Assembly (NCBI RefSeq): GCF_022440805.1
Contig: NZ_JAKNTK010000001.1
Location: 2,170,001 to 2,234,000 of the forward strand
Length of the DNA stretch: 64,000 nt
Reading direction: 5' to 3'
From: Holdemania massiliensis
GTDB lineage: Bacteria > Bacillota_I > Bacilli_A > Erysipelotrichales > Erysipelotrichaceae
Below, in pieces: positions 1 through 8,452 of the stretch (the stretch's first letter is position 1; each line of letters opens with the position of its first letter). A program made the position numbers and the translations under genes. The notes below the pieces were generated by a model, which searched no databases, had not been told where the DNA came from, and saw only the letters and a program-made list of their open reading frames with translations.

Positions 1-228
1 CACATCCACCAGCATGAAGCGGTGATCAATGTCAAAGAAATTCAGCAGCCGCGTCTTGCCCGGCGTGTTGCCGACATAGGCCAGCGCCTTGCGCCCGCAT
101 AACGTATTGATCAAGGACGACTTACCAACATTGCTGCGGCCAGCCAAGACAATTTCCGGCAGTTCACTTTCCGGCCAGTGTGCTTTTGACGGCGCACTGA
201 CGACCAGTTCAGCTTCTTTGATTTCCAT
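1..228 (-). CDS. engB: Ribosome biogenesis GTPase EngB/YsxC, 5' part
   Basis: This is the first 76 codons of a TRAFAC-class GTPase needed for 50S ribosomal subunit assembly; the rest lies beyond the left edge. The N-terminus carries the G1/P-loop GRSNVGKSSLIN at about residues 30-41 and then GNTPGKTRLLNFF, the conserved segment around the G2 threonine in EngB. The ATG follows the lon stop directly (TGAATG), so translation is probably coupled to lon. No strong Shine-Dalgarno site precedes it. The lon-engB order is the same as lonA-ysxC of Bacillus. The identification is firm; only the C-terminal G3-G5 motifs cannot be seen. Confidence 0.93.
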   Translation of the reverse strand, partial: MEIKEAELVVSAPSKAHWPESELPEIVLAGRSNVGKSSLINTLCGRKALAYVGNTPGKTRLLNFFDIDHRFMLVDV

Positions 229-2547
229 TCAGCGAACCAACGCTTCCTGGATAACCTGATCAACGGTTTCCACTGGAATGAAGTGAATATCATTTTTTAC
301 AGTCTCCGGAACTTCATCCAAATCTTTGACGTTGTTCTTCGGAATGATGACCGTTGAAATTCCGCTGCGGTGCGCCGCCAGCGATTTTTCACGCAGGCCG
401 CCGATCGGCAGTACGTTGCCGCGCAGTGTCACCTCGCCGGTCATCGCCAGATTCGCATGCACCGGATGCCGGGTGATCGCCGAAACCAACGCTGTGGTCA
501 GCGTGACGCCGGCACTTGGGCCATCCTTCGGCACAGCCCCTTCTGGGCAATGGATATGGATATCATGCTTATCGAAGAAAGCCGGATCAATCTTGTATTC
601 AACCGCTCGGCTTTTGATATAGTCTAAGGCAATCTCGGTGGATTCCTTCATGACATCGCCCAGCTGTCCAGTAACGATCAGCTTGCCCTTACCATCAAAA
701 TAGGTGACTTCAACCGGCAGGATATCGCCGCCGAAAGAGGTGTAGGCCAAACCAGTAACCACGCCGATCTGATCCTTTTTCTCCTTGACGCCGTATTCAA
801 ATTTCTCTTTGCCTAACCATTCCTGAATCAATTTCTTCGACACTTTGACTGAACGCTTGCCGTCTTTCATGATCGTCAGAACACTCTTGCGGCACAGCGA
901 AGCAATCACACGCTCCAGCTGACGAACACCGGCTTCCCGTGTGTAATGCCGGATTAAATAGATCAGCTCCTCATCGCCCAGCTTGAACTGACTTGGCTTT
1001 AAGCCATTGATTTCAGCCTGCTTGCGGATCAGATGTTCCTGTGCAATGCTGACCTTTTCCACCTCGGTATAAGAAGACAGCTCGATGATTTCCAAGCGAT
1101 CGCGAAGCGCCGCTGGAATGCTGTCCAGCGTATTGGCCGTCGCAATAAACATGACCTTGGACAGATCATACGGTTCTTCCAGATAGTTATCCGAGAACAG
1201 CTTGTTCTGTTCCGGATCCAGAACTTCCAGCATCGCACTGGAAGGATCACCCTTGTAGTCACTGGCCATCTTATCGATTTCATCGATCAGGAAGACCGGA
1301 TTGATGACGCCGGCTTTTTTCATGCCCTGAATGATCCGGCCCGGCAGGGAACCCAAATAAGTCCGGCGATGGCCGCGGATTTCCGCTTCATCCCGAACGC
1401 CGCCTAACGACGCTTTGACAAACTTGCGGTCCAGCGCCCGCGCAACGGACTTGGCCAACGAGGTCTTGCCGACACCCGGAGGCCCAACCAGACACAGAAT
1501 CGGCGCGTTCAGCGACTGCGTCATCTGCTTGACTGCCAGATATTCCATGATGCGGTCCTTCACTTTTTCCAGACCAAAATGATCTTCATCGAGGCGCTTC
1601 TGCACCAGTTTGAGATCTTCGTTATCTTCCGTTTCCTGCCACCATGGAACGCCTAAGAGCCAATCCAGATAGGTCCGGACAACCCCGGCTTCTCCGGAAG
1701 CTCCCGGCAGCATTTCATAACGGGCCAGTTCTTCACGGGCTTTTTCCTTGATTGCTTCCGGATATGGATTTTCCTCAATCATCCGGCGCAGTTCTTCAGA
1801 ATCGTCGCTCTGATTGGAAACATCGCCCAGCTCTTCTTTAATCGCACGGAGCTTTTCCCGCAGATAATATTCTTTCTGCGATTCATCGATCCGCTCTTTT
1901 ACTTTTTCATTGATATTGTTTTCAATATCGGACAGCTGTTTTTCTTTTTCCAGCTCCTGAATGATCATCATCAGCCGTTCGTTGACATTCAGCGTTTCCA
2001 ACAAAAGCTGCTTCTTTTCCAGCGGCAATGGGAAATACTGGGCAAACTGGTCGGACAGCGTCGGGGCAGAAACGCCCTTAGTCAGCTGTGCGATGATCTC
2101 TGGCGGAAAATTGTTGGCACTGGAAGCAATGTTTTCAAACTCCTTGGCCACTCGGCGGATCAGCGCCATCTCTTCAAGATTGTCGCCGGCTTCATCCGCA
2201 ATCGGCAGAACCGTCGCCATAAACAGTCGGCCCTCATCCTGCATGGAAACAAGCTTTGCCCGTTCCAGGCCGCTGAAGGTAATCCGCATAAAGCCTTCTT
2301 TACGGCGGATATTTTTGATTCGGCACAGCGTGCCGAAAGTGTAGAGATCCGAAGGAGCAGGATTGTCAACCATGATGTCTTTCTGGCAGACGAGCCAGAC
2401 ATGACCATCGAACTTTTCTTCTGCTTCCTCAACGGCACGAATGCTCTTTTCCCGGCCGACTTCAATCATGATGTCCTGCTGGGGAAAAACAATGATTCCT
2501 CGTGTAGCGATGACCGGAACACTGATTTCCATTCTTTCGTTGTTCAT
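229..2547 (-). CDS. lon: ATP-dependent protease Lon (LonA type)
   Basis: A cytosolic AAA+ serine protease of about 772 residues, normal for LonA, which degrades misfolded and regulatory proteins. The N-terminal LON substrate domain spans about residues 8-200 and is followed by a coiled-coil linker. Walker A GPPGVGKT is near residue 355 and Walker B FLIDEID near 420. The C-terminal protease domain has the DGPSAGVT motif (catalytic Ser) and the GNVLPIGGLREKSLAA segment (catalytic Lys). The ATG at 2547 is chosen over the in-frame GTG six bases upstream because AAGGAGGG lies five bases before it. It follows tig after a terminator and precedes engB without a gap. Confidence 0.97.
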   Translation of the reverse strand: MNNERMEISVPVIATRGIIVFPQQDIMIEVGREKSIRAVEEAEEKFDGHVWLVCQKDIMVDNPAPSDLYTFGTLCRIKNIRRKEGFMRITFSGLERAKLVSMQDEGRLFMATVLPIADEAGDNLEEMALIRRVAKEFENIASSANNFPPEIIAQLTKGVSAPTLSDQFAQYFPLPLEKKQLLLETLNVNERLMMIIQELEKEKQLSDIENNINEKVKERIDESQKEYYLREKLRAIKEELGDVSNQSDDSEELRRMIEENPYPEAIKEKAREELARYEMLPGASGEAGVVRTYLDWLLGVPWWQETEDNEDLKLVQKRLDEDHFGLEKVKDRIMEYLAVKQMTQSLNAPILCLVGPPGVGKTSLAKSVARALDRKFVKASLGGVRDEAEIRGHRRTYLGSLPGRIIQGMKKAGVINPVFLIDEIDKMASDYKGDPSSAMLEVLDPEQNKLFSDNYLEEPYDLSKVMFIATANTLDSIPAALRDRLEIIELSSYTEVEKVSIAQEHLIRKQAEINGLKPSQFKLGDEELIYLIRHYTREAGVRQLERVIASLCRKSVLTIMKDGKRSVKVSKKLIQEWLGKEKFEYGVKEKKDQIGVVTGLAYTSFGGDILPVEVTYFDGKGKLIVTGQLGDVMKESTEIALDYIKSRAVEYKIDPAFFDKHDIHIHCPEGAVPKDGPSAGVTLTTALVSAITRHPVHANLAMTGEVTLRGNVLPIGGLREKSLAAHRSGISTVIIPKNNVKDLDEVPETVKNDIHFIPVETVDQVIQEALVR

Positions 2548-2585
2548 TGACACCCTCCTTGTCTGAAATAATACGTGTTGTAAAG

Positions 2586-2609
2586 GTCAAAAAAGACGCG
2601 AAGCGTCTT
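2586..2609 (-). terminator. Rho-independent terminator after tig
   Basis: On the minus strand AAGACGC-TTC-GCGTCTT is followed by a T run. The hairpin overlaps the tig stop codon and lies 40 bases before the lon start, so lon needs read-through or its own promoter. Confidence 0.8.
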
Positions 2610-3882
2610 ATTTGTTAGTGGAATCCTTAATCAAATCCAGCGCCTTGCGCAGCCGGACATCGTAAGAGATCGAAGACGCCGGAATTAATTCTTTTACCTT
2701 GTCTTTCTCCATGTTGTATTGGGAAGCGATCAGACCGTATTCCGTATCGATATCTTCCTCACCGACTTCCAGGTTTTCCTGGGTTGCAACCGCATCCAGA
2801 ACCAAGCGCAGCTTCACTTTGCTTTCAGCGTCCTTGGCCATCTGTTCACGCAGCGTTTCTTCACTCTGACCGGTAATCTGGAAGAACTGCTGCAGGGAAA
2901 TGCCCTGCTGCTGCAGACGGTTGGCATAATCCTGAATCATATCATCGGTTTCATTTTTGATCATGATTTCCGGAATTTCAACTTCGCAGGCATCCACAAC
3001 CGTGCTGATCAGCTTGTTGGTCGCTTCATTTTCCGCATTCTGCTGCTTCTGTTCTTCCTGATTCTTCCGAATCAGTGCTTTTAAGTCTTCCATGGTTTCC
3101 ACATTCGGAGCATTGACGTCCTTCGCCAGATCGTCGTTCAGCTCCGGCAGAACTTTGGCTTTGATTTCGTGAACCGTTACTTTGAAGACAACCGGCTGAC
3201 CCGCCAGTTCAGCAGCCTGATAGTTTTCCGGGAACGTGACGTTGATGTCCTTCGTTTCTTCCTTCTTCATGCCGATAACCTGTTCTTCAAAGCCTGGGAT
3301 GAAGCTGTTGGAGCCGATTTCCAGCGGATAGTTTTCACCCTTGCCGCCCTCAAATGCAACACCATCTTTAAAGCCTTCAAAGTCGATGACCGCGGTATCG
3401 CCGTTTTCGACTTCGCCCTCTTCCTTCACTTCCAATTCGGCAAAGTTTTCCTGAATCCGCTTCAATTCAGCATCCACTTCTTCCTCACTGACGGAAGTTT
3501 CGGCGACTTCATAAGCTAAACCCTTGTATTCGCCCAGCTTGACTTCCGGCTTAACCGCAAAAGTAAAGCTCATCGTTGCGGCTTCCTCGCTGATTTCTTC
3601 AATATTCAGCTCCGGCCGGGAGATCGGCCACAGGCTGTGCTCATCAATGCCGGCATCCAGCAGATCTTGAGCGCAGTGCTCGACAGCTTCCAGCATAATC
3701 TTCTGAGCTGGTACATATTTCTTAGCCATCGCAGCCGGAACGGAACCCTTTCTGAAACCCGGGATTTCCAGTTCTTTCGCTAATTTATTAAAAGCTTTTT
3801 TCTGAGCCGTTTTCCAGTTTTCACCTTCAATGGTGACTTTCAGTTCGCCTGTTGATTTTTCTTTTAGTGTCCAAGTTGACAT
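2608..3882 (-). CDS. tig: Trigger factor, ribosome-associated chaperone/PPIase
   Basis: The chaperone that binds nascent chains at the ribosome exit tunnel. Its 424 residues match the family. The N-terminal ribosome-binding domain contains the signature loop GFRKGSVPAAMAKKY near residue 43. An FKBP-like peptidyl-prolyl isomerase domain covers about 155-245 (GDTAVIDFEGFKDGVAFEGG at its start), and a helical C-terminal chaperone domain follows. Start ATG has AAGGAGGAC upstream. A good promoter lies within 60 bases and a terminator ends the unit, so it is probably monocistronic. The tig-lon-engB order is widely conserved in Firmicutes; clpX, often found between tig and lon, is absent here. Confidence 0.97.
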   Translation of the reverse strand: MSTWTLKEKSTGELKVTIEGENWKTAQKKAFNKLAKELEIPGFRKGSVPAAMAKKYVPAQKIMLEAVEHCAQDLLDAGIDEHSLWPISRPELNIEEISEEAATMSFTFAVKPEVKLGEYKGLAYEVAETSVSEEEVDAELKRIQENFAELEVKEEGEVENGDTAVIDFEGFKDGVAFEGGKGENYPLEIGSNSFIPGFEEQVIGMKKEETKDINVTFPENYQAAELAGQPVVFKVTVHEIKAKVLPELNDDLAKDVNAPNVETMEDLKALIRKNQEEQKQQNAENEATNKLISTVVDACEVEIPEIMIKNETDDMIQDYANRLQQQGISLQQFFQITGQSEETLREQMAKDAESKVKLRLVLDAVATQENLEVGEEDIDTEYGLIASQYNMEKDKVKELIPASSISYDVRLRKALDLIKDSTNK

Positions 3883-3916
3883 AAACTTCTTTGTCCTCCT
3901 TATGTCTAGCCTTTCT

Positions 3917-3944
3917 ATTATAACAAATGTTATCTGAATTTCAA
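3917..3944 (-). promoter_or_regulatory. Promoter for tig
   Basis: On the minus strand TTGAAA (3939-3944) is followed after 16 bp by a perfect TATAAT (3917-3922), about 35 bp before the tig ATG. Confidence 0.65.
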
Positions 3945-4672
3945 ATAAATTGGCTTTTTAAATCAAATAAATTGACATTTTCAAGCTGCTGCTGAGATAC
4001 GAACTGACGCCATCCTTCCTCATCCTGCATACTGCAGTATACTAGATGAACACAGCTGGCCGCAAGCGAGACGCCCTCTTCTTCCTCAAAACCCAGCGGC
4101 AGCGCCAGATAAGCCTCACGGATCAGCACCTGTTCGCACAGATTAAATAAGGAAGGATTCTCATTTTCCAGCCATTCGCACAGCTGTAAACGGGCAGCAA
4201 GAAACCCATCGCTTTCCGCGGCCCCTTCTTGGTAGCGGGGAATAAACGTATATTGAATTCCATCGCGGTTCAGCGTCAGCTCCTCATTAATCTGCTGCTC
4301 AATCAGCGAATCAATCAGCAGCGCTGAAGCCAGCGGATCCGGATCCGTTTTTAAATAGACCCGCACAAGATCCAGACAGGAGCGCAGATTCATCCCGTGC
4401 ATGGCGTCGACAGCCTTGAGCTGCTGCTCGCGCCCGCCTTTCAAGCTTTCTTCAATTTCATCCAGACTCATCCCGCTGGCAGAAGGCCTGCGGTTTTCAG
4501 CGGCCAGTCCGCGCAGCTGCTGATCAAACTGGCGCAATACCGGAAGAACGTCAGAAGGCACATACGGCATCGCCAGTTCCGTATCGACCTTTGTCCGGGC
4601 TTCCTCAATCCGTCTTTGAGCGATCAGCTCTGTGATTTCTTCAATCAATTCCGCATAAAATCCCGAGCTCAT
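3941..4672 (-). CDS. Helical repeat-like protein at the ysoA position
   Basis: A soluble, largely helical protein of 243 residues with no catalytic motif. The N-terminal half (FYAELIEEITELIAQRRIEEA, then a region rich in Leu/Glu) looks like tetratricopeptide-type helix pairs. The sequence resembles the uncharacterised DUF3196 group known from Erysipelotrichia and Mollicutes, but I recall this only loosely. It occupies the place of the TPR protein YsoA next to tig in Bacillus, so it may be a distant counterpart. The ATG at 4672 is preferred because AAGGAG lies eight bases upstream; a GTG at 4681 and an ATG at 4678 are too close to that site. The function is unknown. Confidence 0.8.
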   Translation of the reverse strand: MSSGFYAELIEEITELIAQRRIEEARTKVDTELAMPYVPSDVLPVLRQFDQQLRGLAAENRRPSASGMSLDEIEESLKGGREQQLKAVDAMHGMNLRSCLDLVRVYLKTDPDPLASALLIDSLIEQQINEELTLNRDGIQYTFIPRYQEGAAESDGFLAARLQLCEWLENENPSLFNLCEQVLIREAYLALPLGFEEEEGVSLAASCVHLVYCSMQDEEGWRQFVSQQQLENVNLFDLKSQFI

Positions 4673-4688
4673 CTTCATCACTCCTTTA

Positions 4689-4715
4689 TCAAAAAGAAAA
4701 GAAGGAAACCTTCTT
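4689..4715 (-). terminator. Terminator-like hairpin in the leader of the ysoA-position gene
   Basis: On the minus strand AAGAAGG-TTT-CCTTCTT is followed by TTTCTTTTT. It sits between a TATAAT (4728-4733) and the start of the downstream gene, where an attenuator would lie. No partner antiterminator was found. Confidence 0.45.
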
Positions 4716-4774
4716 CTGTTTGTCCCTATTATAACACAAGCCCTTCATTCCCGCATGCTTTTTGCCTGCAAGGA

Positions 4775-4800
4775 AGAAAAAAATCCTTCATTGAAGGATT
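4775..4800 (-). terminator. Terminator after tRNA-Arg
   Basis: AATCCTTC-AAT-GAAGGATT plus a run of seven T on the minus strand, 12 bases after the tRNA 3' end. A clear intrinsic terminator. Confidence 0.85.
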
Positions 4801-4811
4801 CCTGTTATAAG

Positions 4812-4888
4812 TGGCGTCCCGGAAGGGACTCGAACCCCTGACCGTGCGCTTAGAAGGCGCATGCTCTATCCAGCTGAGCTACCGGGAC
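4812..4888 (-). tRNA. tRNA-Arg (anticodon TCT)
   Basis: A complete 77-nt cloverleaf on the minus strand. The acceptor stem GTCCCGG pairs with CCGGGAC, the D-arm contains AGCTCAGCTGGATAGAGC, and the anticodon loop is CTTCTAA, giving TCT, which reads AGA/AGG. The T-arm has GGTTCGAGTCC. The discriminator is G and the 3' CCA is encoded. It has its own promoter and terminator, so it is a single-gene unit between yfcE and the ysoA-position gene. Confidence 0.97.
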
Positions 4889-4920
4889 AGCATTCGTTCA
4901 ACTGTTTTGAACGCTCAATC

Positions 4921-4949
4921 ATAATATCAAAAAGCGTTGAAGAATGCAA
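4921..4949 (-). promoter_or_regulatory. Promoter for tRNA-Arg
   Basis: TTGCAT (4944-4949), a 17-bp spacer and TATTAT (4921-4926) on the minus strand, about 32 bp before the tRNA. Between promoter and tRNA lies a perfect inverted repeat, CGTTCAA-CTGTT-TTGAACG (4895-4913), probably part of the trimmed 5' leader. Confidence 0.6.
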
Positions 4950-4988
4950 GTCATTTTAGCATATTTTGTTGACAGCGTACGCTGCGCA

Positions 4989-5456
4989 TCAAAACCGCGT
5001 CCAGTTGACACGTTCGATGTTCACTTCCCCATCTTCAATCGTAATTACCGCATAACACGGCGGGGTGCCGTCGCGGTTGCGGGACAGCGCGCCTGGGTTC
5101 ACAAGAACCACACCGTCACGCTGCTGGCTGGAAAAAATATGCGTATGTCCGTAAAAGACAAAGTCGCAGCCTTGCCGCCGCGCTTTGCTGACCAACATAT
5201 CGAGCTGACCCATATACAGATGATGATGGCCGTGAACAATCATCATGCGATGATTTTCCAGTTCCAAAATCTTCATCTCCGGATACTCATAATAAAAATC
5301 ATTGTTGCCCCTGACGCACACATACCCCTGTAAAAACTGCGGCGGCAGCTCGCTGTCCCCGCAATGGATAAACACATCCGCATCCCGATGGAGCTCTAAA
5401 ATCTGCTCCAGCGGTTCAGTCCGACCGTGGTTATCACTGACCACTACTATCTTCAT
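4989..5456 (-). CDS. YfcE/YsnB-type metallophosphoesterase
   Basis: A calcineurin-like phosphodiesterase of 155 residues, the usual size of the MJ0936/YfcE group. The metal-binding motifs are all visible: DNHG at 8-11, GDSE near 33, RGNND near 49, and the paired histidines HGHHH near 75 and GHTH near 105. The family hydrolyses phosphodiesters in vitro with Mn; the natural substrate is unknown. The start ATG follows AGGTGG. It lies downstream of gerM, as ysnB does in Bacillus, but the rph and ysnA (rdgB) genes found between them there are missing here. Confidence 0.9.
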   Translation of the reverse strand: MKIVVVSDNHGRTEPLEQILELHRDADVFIHCGDSELPPQFLQGYVCVRGNNDFYYEYPEMKILELENHRMMIVHGHHHLYMGQLDMLVSKARRQGCDFVFYGHTHIFSSQQRDGVVLVNPGALSRNRDGTPPCYAVITIEDGEVNIERVNWTRF

Positions 5457-5496
5457 TTTACCACCTGTACTAATAATATCAGATTTACCGTCTTCC

Positions 5497-6483
5497 TTAA
5501 AGCAATATTTGGTTGAGAATCAAGGAATTTAAGTCAATCGGATCATCGTTGACACCGCTGAGATTCACCGTCACCCCATCGACCTGCAGTTCTACGCGAC
5601 TGACGCCCAATGAGCTTTGAATGCTTAAAAGCAAACTGGTAACCAGCTCTTCATTGACTTTCTTTTCCTCATCCAGAATTTCGCCGTTTACGTTAATCGT
5701 CAGTAAATCCGCGTCCAGCGAACAATCCAAGACGGCAATCGGCGTTTGGGCTAAGGGCTGTTTCAGCTGACTGAACACGCTGATATCCGACAGAATGGAA
5801 GACAGGGTATCCTGCAGACTGGTCTGATTGCTGATGCGCAGCGTCTTCGGCACATACACGCTCATGCCATTTTTCTGGCGGGTGTAGAACACGGTCAGGG
5901 AATGACTGTCATGCAGACGGTTGACGGTATTTTCAAAATTGTTGATTCCGATCTGCCGATTTAACGGCATCGGCACCGGGGTTGACAGCTGCGGCATATG
6001 CGTCAACGGTTCGCCGGCCAGATAAAGCAGCACCTCGCTGACCTCATCAAACTGCGTGACTGCCCAGGTCACCCCTTCCAACAACCGCATCTCCGTTTTA
6101 GGATCATAATTGCGAAAATTCTCTGGAAAGTACAACGACAGCTGACTGCCCTGCAGCGAGCAGCTTTCAAGCTGGGCATTGTTTGGCAGCAGACCGCGGA
6201 CCCCCTGCACCGGTTCATTGCCGATCGTCATTAGCCGCAGCACCTCGGCGATTTTCTGATTCAAGTCCAGACCTTCCTCAATCCCCAGTGTATAGGGAAT
6301 CAGGGTTGCATCTTCATCCAGCAAATAGACTTGGACCATATCCCCGCTGGCGCCAGTACCGCTGACGGTCGTGATGGACTGCGGGCGGGAAGGCCACAGC
6401 ACGGTGGTTAGATAAGCAGCCAGCGCTACCGCTCCGAACATCAAGGCTGCGCCCTGCTTCAAAGTTTCAGGTTTGATTTTCAT
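5497..6483 (-). CDS. gerM: GerM-like protein with two GerMN domains
   Basis: A protein of 328 residues with an N-terminal hydrophobic anchor (about 8-28) and two tandem GerMN-type domains. The first (about 45-165) has LLPNNAQLESCSLQGSQLSLYF; the second (about 190-320) has VPKTLRISN and LTINVNGEILDEEKK. In Bacillus GerM is a forespore lipoprotein that helps assemble the SpoIIIA-SpoIIQ channel. Here the N-terminus lacks a clear lipobox, so it is probably a plain membrane anchor. The ATG at 6483 is chosen because the AGGAGGGG site abuts the ATG at 6489. It sits between murI and ysnB/yfcE, the same order as in Bacillus. Confidence 0.82.
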   Translation of the reverse strand: MKIKPETLKQGAALMFGAVALAAYLTTVLWPSRPQSITTVSGTGASGDMVQVYLLDEDATLIPYTLGIEEGLDLNQKIAEVLRLMTIGNEPVQGVRGLLPNNAQLESCSLQGSQLSLYFPENFRNYDPKTEMRLLEGVTWAVTQFDEVSEVLLYLAGEPLTHMPQLSTPVPMPLNRQIGINNFENTVNRLHDSHSLTVFYTRQKNGMSVYVPKTLRISNQTSLQDTLSSILSDISVFSQLKQPLAQTPIAVLDCSLDADLLTINVNGEILDEEKKVNEELVTSLLLSIQSSLGVSRVELQVDGVTVNLSGVNDDPIDLNSLILNQILL

Positions 6484-6646
6484 GAACATCCCCTCCTGTC
6501 ACAGTGTATGCGCGCCTGCTTCAGGAAATGATGCCCAGGACAAATTGAAATACCAGATTGTGAAGCCGGAGCGGCAGAAAAAAAGAACAGGTTTCCCTAT
6601 TCTTCGATCGGCAGGAAAGTGGATTGTTCATCCATCCACTGTTTTC

Positions 6647-7381
6647 TTATTTTTCGATTTGAACATGTTCGCAAACTGTATCCCAACGCATTAACTGATG
6701 CAGCTGCCGGCTTAACTGTTCCCCGCTGCCGGTCGTCACGATCCGCAGCGTTCCCTGACCCGCTTTCTTTGGTGCTTCTAATGCAATGCTTTCCGAATCG
6801 ATCAGCGGTATCTGCAGGACCTCCGCAAACTGCTCGCGGGCAAAGGGAAAATGCGTACAGGCCAGCACCGCCGCGTCATATTGTCCGCGATAGGCTCTGA
6901 GCTCACCTTGAAGATAAGCCAAGATTTCCTGCTTTGGGCACAAATGTTCAATCATAAACGCCAGACAGCTCAACCCGACCTCTGTGACTTCCGCCTGCGG
7001 ACGCTGCTGAGCCAGCACTTGTTTATAGCGGTGCGACTGAACGGTGAACGGCGTGGCCAAAACAAGAATTTTCCGGGCAGACTCGGGAATCAGTTCACAG
7101 GTTTTGGAAATAATCTCAATCACCTGCGCCTGTCCGATATACCTACGGGCAATTCCGGTTGCACTGGCGGTATTGCAGGCCACGACGATCGTCTTTGCGC
7201 CCTGATCTTCCAGCCATCTCAGATTCTGCTGCAGAAGCTCCAGCAAGGTATCGCGGTCGAGGGATCCATAGGGAACGTGCGCCTGATCTGCCAGGTAGAT
7301 GAAATCTTCCTGCCCCCAGCGCTGACGCAGCTGATCCAATAACCGCAGTCCGCCGATGCCGGAATCAAAAACACCGATCAT
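6647..7381 (-). CDS. murI: Glutamate racemase MurI
   Basis: Cytosolic racemase that makes D-glutamate for peptidoglycan. The 244 residues are slightly shorter than the usual 255-270. The first catalytic Cys is in VVACNTASATG (near residue 69) and the second in AAVLACTHFPF (near 175). The N-terminal IGVFDSGIGGLRLL and the YLADQAHVPYG loop are typical. The start ATG overlaps the stop of the upstream VanY-type carboxypeptidase (ATGA), so a wall-precursor enzyme and a wall-trimming enzyme are translated together. Identification is firm. Confidence 0.96.
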   Translation of the reverse strand: MIGVFDSGIGGLRLLDQLRQRWGQEDFIYLADQAHVPYGSLDRDTLLELLQQNLRWLEDQGAKTIVVACNTASATGIARRYIGQAQVIEIISKTCELIPESARKILVLATPFTVQSHRYKQVLAQQRPQAEVTEVGLSCLAFMIEHLCPKQEILAYLQGELRAYRGQYDAAVLACTHFPFAREQFAEVLQIPLIDSESIALEAPKKAGQGTLRIVTTGSGEQLSRQLHQLMRWDTVCEHVQIEK

Positions 7382-8391
7382 TCTGTCCCCTCTTTCAATG
7401 TATGATGTGCCTCGACCAGCTGCTGCGCCAGAGCCAGACCGACATAGCGGTAATGCTCAGGCCGAGCCAGTTTGTTGGTCTCGGTCACTTTGTCTTCGGT
7501 GTACGACTGGACAAACCCGAACCGCCAGGCATTTTCCTGCAGCCATTGCGACTGCGGCGTCGTACTGAAATCCTCCGCATTCTTGCCGGTCGCGGCGAAA
7601 TCCACAGCTAAGCCTAGCTGATGTTCACTGTGTCCGGGATAATCGACATACAGAATGGCTGAAGAACCATACTGTTCCTTTGCCAGCTTAAACAGCTCTT
7701 CCTGTTTTTGATAACTGACATAACCTTCAGTTACAATTAACCCGCCGCAGGCACGGCTGCTGACTTCCGCCTCCGCCGCTTCACACAGCTGTTCCAAAGG
7801 ATACTGCATCCGCTCATCCACAAGGATCGGCTTTTCCTCGCCGTCAAGCTCCACCGTCAGCTGCGGGATATCCATCAGCGCCTGCAGGTGCAGCGGTACA
7901 TGCGTAGCGATCGTATGATCGTCATCCACCAACGTGTCCAAGGCGGAAGGATCCAGCACCAGCGAAGCGCTGCGGTAATAAGGATCTCCGCGGTCCAGCC
8001 AGTCTTTCACTTCTTCATAGCTGTAAACAAGCATCAGCTGAGCCAGATCCTGCACGGCAATCTGATCGCGGGTTTCCTCCACCATGTTTACGATTGCCGC
8101 CGGAGCATAGTTGCGGTAAGAAAACGCTTCTTCCATGTAATTGTATTCCGGGGCATGATAAACACTGAACCGTTCCGCCTGAATATACGGCACAAAGGTC
8201 GAAGGGGCGATCGAATATTCAATGATATATTCGATATCCGCATCGCTTAAGTATTCATCGATCAGCTCCCGGCTTTTCGGATCCTGGTACGGATAGCGGG
8301 AAAGCCGGTCATAGCGGATATTCATCACGATTAAACAACCGGCGCACAGCACAGCGACGGCTGCGACAAAAAGCAAGCGTTTGATTTTCAA
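7378..8391 (-). CDS. VanY-family D-Ala-D-Ala carboxypeptidase (M15B)
   Basis: A membrane-anchored peptidase of about 337 residues. An N-terminal hydrophobic segment (about 5-22, with the lipobox-like CAGCLIV) is followed by a variable region and a C-terminal VanY domain. The zinc site is seen as SEHQLGLAVDFA (His and Asp ligands) and RPEHYRYVG (catalytic Glu, last His), with RACGGLIVTEGYVSYQKQEEL ahead. The domain trims the terminal D-Ala from peptidoglycan stem peptides. I place the start at a TTG (8391) behind GAGGTGG; the GTG at 8400 lies inside that site. The gene overlaps murI by four bases. It has no counterpart in the corresponding Bacillus segment. Confidence 0.88.
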   Translation of the reverse strand: MKIKRLLFVAAVAVLCAGCLIVMNIRYDRLSRYPYQDPKSRELIDEYLSDADIEYIIEYSIAPSTFVPYIQAERFSVYHAPEYNYMEEAFSYRNYAPAAIVNMVEETRDQIAVQDLAQLMLVYSYEEVKDWLDRGDPYYRSASLVLDPSALDTLVDDDHTIATHVPLHLQALMDIPQLTVELDGEEKPILVDERMQYPLEQLCEAAEAEVSSRACGGLIVTEGYVSYQKQEELFKLAKEQYGSSAILYVDYPGHSEHQLGLAVDFAATGKNAEDFSTTPQSQWLQENAWRFGFVQSYTEDKVTETNKLARPEHYRYVGLALAQQLVEAHHTLKEGTE

Positions 8392-8427
8392 AAAAACCAC
8401 CTCATGTCTTAGTATAACATAAATCCA

Positions 8428-8452
8428 AAAGAATAGCCCCCTCTTGGGGGCT
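8428..8452 (-). terminator. Terminator after gerE
   Basis: AGCCCCC-AAGA-GGGGGCT on the minus strand, followed by ATTCTTTT. A strong GC stem with an imperfect T tract that overlaps the gerE stop. Confidence 0.65.

Noticed and set aside
4895..4913. Perfect inverted repeat between the tRNA promoter and tRNA-Arg as a repressor operator
   Set aside because: It would lie in the 5' leader of the pre-tRNA, where hairpins are common processing features; no regulator is suggested.
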